Shown: in pieces, positions 59,756 through 64,000 of the stretch
How positions within the stretch are numbered: the stretch's first letter is position 1
Layout: each line of letters starts with the position of its first letter
NCBI RefSeq assembly: GCF_018614915.1
Contig: NZ_JAGGNU010000018.1
Location: forward strand, 1 to 64,000
Source: Variovorax paradoxus
GTDB lineage: Bacteria; Pseudomonadota; Gammaproteobacteria; Burkholderiales; Burkholderiaceae_C
Direction of reading: 5' to 3'
DNA length: 64,000 nt
Notes under the pieces: generated by a model
What the model saw: only the letters and a program-made list of their open reading frames with translations
Told to the model about the DNA's origin: nothing
The model's database searches: none
Program-made: the position numbers and the translations under genes

Positions 59756-60244
59756 TCAGCCGGTGATGAAGGTGGGCCAGACCTGGAACTGCAGCTTGAG
59801 CAGGACCACGAAGGCGACGTAGCTGCCCACCGCCAGGATGGTGGCGAGGATCAGGCTGGCCTTGACGCTGTAGTGCTCGCCGGCAAGGCCGGCGATCAGC
59901 ACCAGGGCATAGATGGCGGCGATCAGCCCCATGGCCGGCAAGCCGATGCTGGGCATGCCGCCGAGCAGGATGCCGAAGACCAGGTTGGCGCCGATGATGT
60001 AGCCGAGCGGGCGCCATGCGATCTTGCCCACGGGCTCGCCGTCGGTCGTCTCGATGGTGAGCGCCGTGAAGATCACGATCACTCCCAGAATGGACAGCAG
60101 GATGCCCAGCATCAACGGAAAGTAGCCCGGCCCCATGCGCGCGCCGGTGCCCACGCTGTAGGTCGTCGCACCCCAGCCGAAGGCGATGCCGACGGCGGTG
60201 AACATCAGACCTGCGAAAAAGTCCTTCTGACTTTTGATTTTCAC
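59756..60244 (-). CDS. tctB: tripartite tricarboxylate transporter small permease TctB
   Basis: A 162-residue membrane protein with four segments. The SVGTGARMGPGYFP motif near residue 30 is the mark of TctB. It is the first gene of the tctB-tctA unit. A 14-bp palindrome lies 11 bp upstream of the ATG, next to the GGGGA ribosome site. Confidence 0.92.
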   Translation of the reverse strand: MKIKSQKDFFAGLMFTAVGIAFGWGATTYSVGTGARMGPGYFPLMLGILLSILGVIVIFTALTIETTDGEPVGKIAWRPLGYIIGANLVFGILLGGMPSIGLPAMGLIAAIYALVLIAGLAGEHYSVKASLILATILAVGSYVAFVVLLKLQFQVWPTFITG

Positions 60245-60255
60245 GAACGATCCCC

Positions 60256-60269
60256 TTCGAATATTCGAA
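60256..60269. promoter_or_regulatory. 14-bp palindromic operator candidate upstream of tctB
   Basis: TTCGAATATTCGAA is a perfect palindrome 11 bp upstream of the tctB ATG and directly before the GGGGA ribosome site (minus strand). A dimeric regulator there could block transcription or initiation of tctBA. Confidence 0.5.
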
Positions 60270-60371
60270 CAGCGGGATTGTGTGGTCAGGTGGAAGTCAG
60301 TTCGATGTGGATTCCACCTAGCGCATGGCTAGGGTTTCCCCGGGGCGCAAGCGGGCCGCAACGATCGCCGG

Positions 60372-62159
60372 CTACTCGAGCGGCGGGGTCGCGCTGAGCA
60401 CTTCGTCGATGGTCGTCAGGCCTTCGGCCACGCGCAGGGCGCCCGCCAGCCGCAGCGGCCGCATGCCGTCGGCCACGGCCTGGCGGCGCAAGCCGGCGAG
60501 GTTGGGTTCCTTGTTGACCAGGGCCTTGAAGCCCTCGGCCACGGTGAGCAGTTCGTACAGGCCCATGCGGCCGCGGTAGCCCGTCATGCGGCAGTCGACG
60601 CAGCCGACCGGCTTGTAGGCCTTCACCGAGCCCGTGATCTGCCAGGGCTTGACGAACTCGCCGAGCTGCTCGCGCGTGACGCTGTCGTCCGGCGCCTTGC
60701 AATGCGGGCACAGCGTGCGCACCAGGCGCTGGGCCAGCACGCCGAGCATGGTGGCGTTGATCAGGTAGTTGGGCACGCCGAGCTCCATCAGCCGCGTGAT
60801 CGCGCTCGGCGCATCGTTGGTGTGCAGCGTGCTGAAGACCAGGTGGCCGGTGAGTGCGGCCTGCACCGCCATCTCGGCGGTCGCGAGGTCGCGAATCTCG
60901 CCCACCATGATGATGTCCGGGTCCTGCCGCATCAGAGCCCGCAGGCCCTCGGTGAAGCCGAAGTCGAGCTGCGGCTGCACCTGGGTCTGGTTGAAGGAGG
61001 GCTCGATCATTTCGATCGGGTCTTCCACCGTGCTCACGTTGACCTCTTCGGTCGCGACGCGCTTGAGCGTCGAGTAGAGCGTGGTGGTCTTGCCCGAGCC
61101 GGTCGGCCCGGTCACCAGGATGATGCCGTGCGGGCGCGTCACGAGCAGCTCCCAGCGCTGCGCGTCGTGCTGCGCGAAGCCGAGCGCATCGAGGTCCTTG
61201 ACCGCGGTGTCGGGGTCGAAGATGCGCATCACCATCTTCTCGCCGAAGGCGGTCGGCAGCGTAGAGAGCCGCATTTCGATCTCTTCGCCGCGCATGTTGC
61301 GGGTCTTGATGCGGCCGTCGAGCGGCCTGCGCTTCTCGACCACGTCCATGCGGCCGAGCAGCTTGATGCGCGACACCATCGCATTCATCACGCCCATCGG
61401 CATCTGGTAGGCCGGGTGCAGCACGCCGTCGATGCGGAAGCGGATCACGCCCTGCTCGCGCCGCGGCTCCAGGTGGATGTCGCTGGCGCGCTGGTCGAAG
61501 GCGTACTGCCAGAGCCAGTCGACCACCTGCACCACGCTCTGGTCGTTGGCATCGAGCTGCTTGTTGCTCTTGCCGAGCTCGACCAGCTGCTCGAAGCTGG
61601 CGCCGCCGGCATTGCCGCCGGCCTTCTGCGCCGCGCGCACCGACTTGGCCAGCGAGAAGAACTCCGCCGTGTAGCGCTGGATGTCGGTCGGGTTCGCGAC
61701 CACGCGCCGCACCGCGCGGCGCGACTGGCGCTCGACCTCGGCGATCCAGTCGGTGAGGAAGGGCTCGGCCGTCGCCACCACCACCTCGGCCGGCGTCACC
61801 TGCACCGGCAGCACCTTGTGCCGCTCCGCATAGGCCGCGCTCATGGTGTCGGCCACCTTGCCCACATCGACCCGCAGCGGATCGATGCGCAGGTAGGCCA
61901 GGCCCGCGCGGCCGGCGAGCCACTGGCTCAGCATCTCCAGGTCGAGCGGCTTGCCGTCGCTCTGGCGCGTCATCGCGACGTTCGCGAGCCGCACCAGCGG
62001 TTGCTGGCGGCTCTCGGCCTGCGCGCAGCGCGCCAGCGTGCGCTTGGCCTCCACCGGCGAGATCACGCCGTCCTTGGCGAGCCATTCGATCAGGTGCCGC
62101 AGGTCGAGCGGTCCTTCGTAACGGGAGGCGGAGGACTTGGGCGGAGAGACAGCGCTCAT
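60372..62159 (-). CDS. GspE/PilB-type secretion ATPase
   Basis: A 595-residue ATPase of the type II secretion/type IV pilus family. The first 200 residues hold an N1/MshEN-like domain. The motor has Walker A in VTGPTGSGKTTTLYSTL, the Asp box near EDPIEMIEPS, Walker B in DPDIIMVGEIRDLATAE and a His box in LVFSTLHTNDAPSAI. A zinc-binding tetracysteine is CPHC and CVDC. No pilin, secretin or GspF gene lies near, so it is an orphan copy. The ATG at 62159 overlaps the spermidine-synthase-like stop as ATGA. Confidence 0.92.
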   Translation of the reverse strand: MSAVSPPKSSASRYEGPLDLRHLIEWLAKDGVISPVEAKRTLARCAQAESRQQPLVRLANVAMTRQSDGKPLDLEMLSQWLAGRAGLAYLRIDPLRVDVGKVADTMSAAYAERHKVLPVQVTPAEVVVATAEPFLTDWIAEVERQSRRAVRRVVANPTDIQRYTAEFFSLAKSVRAAQKAGGNAGGASFEQLVELGKSNKQLDANDQSVVQVVDWLWQYAFDQRASDIHLEPRREQGVIRFRIDGVLHPAYQMPMGVMNAMVSRIKLLGRMDVVEKRRPLDGRIKTRNMRGEEIEMRLSTLPTAFGEKMVMRIFDPDTAVKDLDALGFAQHDAQRWELLVTRPHGIILVTGPTGSGKTTTLYSTLKRVATEEVNVSTVEDPIEMIEPSFNQTQVQPQLDFGFTEGLRALMRQDPDIIMVGEIRDLATAEMAVQAALTGHLVFSTLHTNDAPSAITRLMELGVPNYLINATMLGVLAQRLVRTLCPHCKAPDDSVTREQLGEFVKPWQITGSVKAYKPVGCVDCRMTGYRGRMGLYELLTVAEGFKALVNKEPNLAGLRRQAVADGMRPLRLAGALRVAEGLTTIDEVLSATPPLE

Positions 62160-62923
62160 GGTGAAGTCAATGGTTTGAATACCCGCAGCCACTTCGGCGC
62201 AGGCAGGCCCCACCGAGTCTGGATGCTTTGGGCGCGATCGGCAAGCACGGGGCGCTTCGGCCGGCTGGGGCTGCGCTGGGCCAGCACGATGGTGTTGCCC
62301 TCGCGCGTGGGCTTGAAGGCCCAGAGCGCATCCTCGCCGAAGGCGGCGGCGATCTTCTCGAGGCTGCGTTCGTAGCTCGAAGAACGGCCGAACAGGTTGA
62401 CCGTCATGCAGCCGTCCTCGGCCAGGAGGGCGCGGCAGTCGGCATAGAAGGCTTCGCTGTCGAGCACCGGCGCGGCGGCCTCGTGGTCGTACAGGTCGAC
62501 CTGCAACACGTCGACGCTGCCCTGCCACAGGGGCTTGCGGATCTCGACCGCGGCATCGGCGACGATCACGTGGAGCCTGGCGTCATCGGCCGGCAGCTTG
62601 AACCAGCCTCGGCATGCCGCCACCACCTGCGGATTGAGTTCGACCGCCGTGGTGCGCATGCCCAGCGTCTTGCGGCAGAACTTGGTGAGGCTGGCCGCGC
62701 CGAGGCCCAGCTGCATTGCATGGAGATTGCGCACACTCGCAGCGTCGACAAAAAGCAGCCAGGCCATCATGCGCTGCACATACTCGAGTTCGATCTCGAA
62801 GGGCGCATCGAGCTTCATCGAGCCCTGCACCCACTCGGTGCCGAGGTGCAGGTAGCGTACATCGCCCCAGTCGGAAAAATTGACTTCGGGAAGTTCGAGC
62901 GCCGCGGCTTTCTTCGCCGCCAT
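62156..62923 (-). CDS. spermidine synthase-like methyltransferase-fold protein
   Basis: A 255-residue protein with the SpeE-type Rossmann fold. The nucleotide motif is MQLGLGAASLTKFC near residue 67, the acidic loop is TAVELNPQVVAACRGWF, and the active-site-like segment is VDVLQVDLYDHEA. The characteristic GGGDG of true aminopropyltransferases is replaced by GLGAA. A true SpeE role is doubtful. It is coupled at both ends: TGATG with the glycosylase gene upstream and ATGA with the GspE-like gene downstream. Confidence 0.85.
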   Translation of the reverse strand: MAAKKAAALELPEVNFSDWGDVRYLHLGTEWVQGSMKLDAPFEIELEYVQRMMAWLLFVDAASVRNLHAMQLGLGAASLTKFCRKTLGMRTTAVELNPQVVAACRGWFKLPADDARLHVIVADAAVEIRKPLWQGSVDVLQVDLYDHEAAAPVLDSEAFYADCRALLAEDGCMTVNLFGRSSSYERSLEKIAAAFGEDALWAFKPTREGNTIVLAQRSPSRPKRPVLADRAQSIQTRWGLPAPKWLRVFKPLTSP

Positions 62924-63444
62924 CAGACCAGCCCGTGCTTCAGAAAAACCTCGCGCCATGCATCGCGCTTGCGCTCGAAAGTCCACGACGCGTTCGCCGC
63001 ACTCGAAGACGGCAGCGGGTAGACCGGCACGCCGAGCGTCCGGGTATGGCGCGCATGCCTGAAGCTCTCGCCGCCGTTGTGCGCGATGGCCGCGAGCCTG
63101 GGGAGCCTGAGGCCCGCGATGTCGTTCGCCTCGGCCTGGCGTATCGCCGAATCGAGGCTGCCTTCGCGCTCGCAGGCGGCATACACGTCCCAGAGACCGA
63201 TGCCGTGCTCGTGCAGCCAGGCACGGCGGGCCGGATAGCTGTCTGCGCCCGCCGGGAGCGGGTGGTCGGGCCAAATCGCTTGCAAGATCTTCCAGAAGTG
63301 GTTTTGCGGGTGCGCATAGTACTGCTGCTCGGCGAGCGAGCGTCCGCCCGGGAAACTGCCGAGCACCAGAACGACGGTGCGGTCGGAGACGATCGGGTCC
63401 AGGCCGATGAGTCGCGGCAATGTCGAAGGCGAGGCTTTGTTCAT
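62923..63444 (-). CDS. DNA-deoxyinosine glycosylase (UDG superfamily)
   Basis: A 173-residue DNA repair protein of the uracil-DNA-glycosylase fold, hypoxanthine-DNA-glycosylase subgroup. Motif A is VLGSFPGGRSLAEQQYYAHP, followed by QNHFWKIL; the second motif is LPSSSAANASW near residue 150. It removes hypoxanthine or uracil from deaminated DNA in known members. The ATG at 63444 starts MNKASPSTLPRLIG and was preferred to the longer frame. Its stop overlaps the next gene by TGATG. Confidence 0.88.
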   Translation of the reverse strand: MNKASPSTLPRLIGLDPIVSDRTVVLVLGSFPGGRSLAEQQYYAHPQNHFWKILQAIWPDHPLPAGADSYPARRAWLHEHGIGLWDVYAACEREGSLDSAIRQAEANDIAGLRLPRLAAIAHNGGESFRHARHTRTLGVPVYPLPSSSAANASWTFERKRDAWREVFLKHGLV

Positions 63445-63460
63445 GCGCAGAGTAGACACA

Positions 63461-63482
63461 AAAAAACCCGCCGAAGCGGGTG
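63461..63482 (-). terminator. rho-independent terminator after the LEA-like gene
   Basis: A 6-bp stem (ACCCGC at 63466-63471, GCGGGT at 63476-63481) with a CGAA loop, read on the minus strand and followed by TTTTTT. It lies between the LEA-like gene and the glycosylase gene. Confidence 0.75.
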
Positions 63483-63505
63483 GGTCGGCAGGGGTCGGCG
63501 TGGAC

Positions 63506-63871
63506 TCACTGCTTCTTGGCGGCGTCGTGCTCCGCCGTGCCCGGCACCTTCTCGCCGACCTTGTGGCCGGCGCTGCGCATGCCGTCGGCCGTTTTGTGGC
63601 CCGCGGTCGCCACGGCATTGCCGGTCTTCTTCGCGGCGTTCTTGGTGGCGGTGCCTGCCTTCTTGACCCCGCGCTCGGTGGCGCCGACCACCTTCTTCGT
63701 CGTGCGCTTGGTGGCGTCGACGGCTTCCTTGCCGGTTTCCTTGGCCTTCTCGGTCATGGTCGGCTCCTGCGTGGCCGGCGCGGGCTGGGTTTGCGCCGCG
63801 GCCGACAAGCCGATGGATGCCAGGACCAGGGCGAGCGCGGCAGGCAGGATGCGAATGGACGGTCTGTTCAT
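63506..63871 (-). CDS. exported Lys/Ala/Thr-rich LEA-like repeat protein
   Basis: A 121-residue protein. AAAGGAG precedes the ATG at 63871. A signal peptide (1-27, cut near SAAAQ) gives a mature chain of Thr, Ala, Lys, Gly and Glu with no Cys. From about residue 40 to 110 the sequence repeats in 11-residue units of the type T-x-K-x-x-x-G-x-K-x-A, as in group 3 LEA proteins. A coil that folds on drying or stress is likely; lipoprotein or DNA-binding roles are less so. The function is unknown. Confidence 0.72.
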   Translation of the reverse strand: MNRPSIRILPAALALVLASIGLSAAAQTQPAPATQEPTMTEKAKETGKEAVDATKRTTKKVVGATERGVKKAGTATKNAAKKTGNAVATAGHKTADGMRSAGHKVGEKVPGTAEHDAAKKQ

Positions 63872-64000
63872 GGGAAAGCTCCTTTGATGAGTTGGAGTGA
63901 CGAACTTGCCACCGGCATGCAACGGTCACTCGTGCAGCAAGGATGACAGCAAAAAAGCGGCGCCACCTCGCTCGCGGGCAGGACGGGCGCTTGGCCTACG

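Noticed and set aside
60317..60334. Short hairpin CCTAGC/GCTAGG downstream of the GspE-like gene
   Set aside because: Six base pairs and no T run on the minus strand; too weak to call.

Overview
The window is a high-GC, gene-dense piece of bacterial chromosome. Protein content and gene order point to a betaproteobacterium of the Comamonadaceae, most likely Variovorax or a close relative: lolA-ftsK beside a crp-type gene divergent from trxB, rpmB-rpmG, ribF-ileS-lspA, several Bug-type solute receptors, and PimC/PimD-like acyl-CoA dehydrogenases. This placement is inference; the window holds no rRNA gene. I see no insertion sequence, prophage, CRISPR array or integration site. One tRNA gene, tRNA-Leu(CAA), is present. 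No gap without a gene exceeds about 260 bases.

Layout. 1-3.5 kb: a minus-strand cluster yaaA, prolyl-4-hydroxylase-like oxygenase, alpha/beta hydrolase, queF, with two ATGA overlaps. 3.6-8.5 kb: an exported metallo-beta-lactamase-fold hydrolase, valS and galU. 8.5-11.5 kb: cysM, a zinc-ribbon Nudix hydrolase, a TusA-like protein and an SGNH hydrolase (minus), with the tRNA divergent from cysM. 11.6-16 kb: small genes, then a minus-strand group of a CPA2 antiporter, an HtrA-like protein without its catalytic His and Ser, and a small LuxR-type regulator. 16-21.8 kb: a ferredoxin-reductase fusion and a Bug receptor (plus), then a livHMGF transporter with no receptor gene of its own. 22-28.9 kb: rarA, lolA, ftsK, a Crp/Fnr regulator (minus), trxB, rpmB, rpmG (plus).

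29-34.5 kb: fatty-acid desaturase, RsmB-like RNA methyltransferase, M48 peptidase, DUF1653 protein and purN. 34.6-39.2 kb: two acyl-CoA dehydrogenases that look like a heteromeric pair, a terminator, a lipoprotein alpha/beta hydrolase and an ECHDC3-like enoyl-CoA hydratase homologue. 39.2-44.5 kb: an HNH nuclease gene divergent from ribF-ileS-lspA. 44.5-50.1 kb: a LacI regulator and a complete ABC importer ending in a GpdQ-like phosphodiesterase, apparently an uptake-and-cleavage module for a phosphodiester. 50.1-54.6 kb: Na/Pi cotransporter, quinone oxidoreductase, EamA transporter and an SDR protein. 54.6-60.3 kb: EamA transporter, gamma-glutamyltransferase-family enzyme, Bug receptor, tctA and tctB. 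60.4-63.9 kb: an orphan GspE/PilB-type ATPase overlapping a spermidine-synthase-like protein and a deoxyinosine glycosylase, then an exported LEA-like protein.

No clear new multi-gene defence or biosynthetic system stands out. The best leads are the inactive HtrA-like protein with its shortened response regulator (12.5-13.7 kb), the LacI/ABC/GpdQ-like operon with a perfect 16-bp palindrome over one of the regulator's two possible start codons (44.5-50.1 kb), two further palindromic operator candidates (34,561 and 60,256), and the exported 11-residue-repeat protein at the right end.
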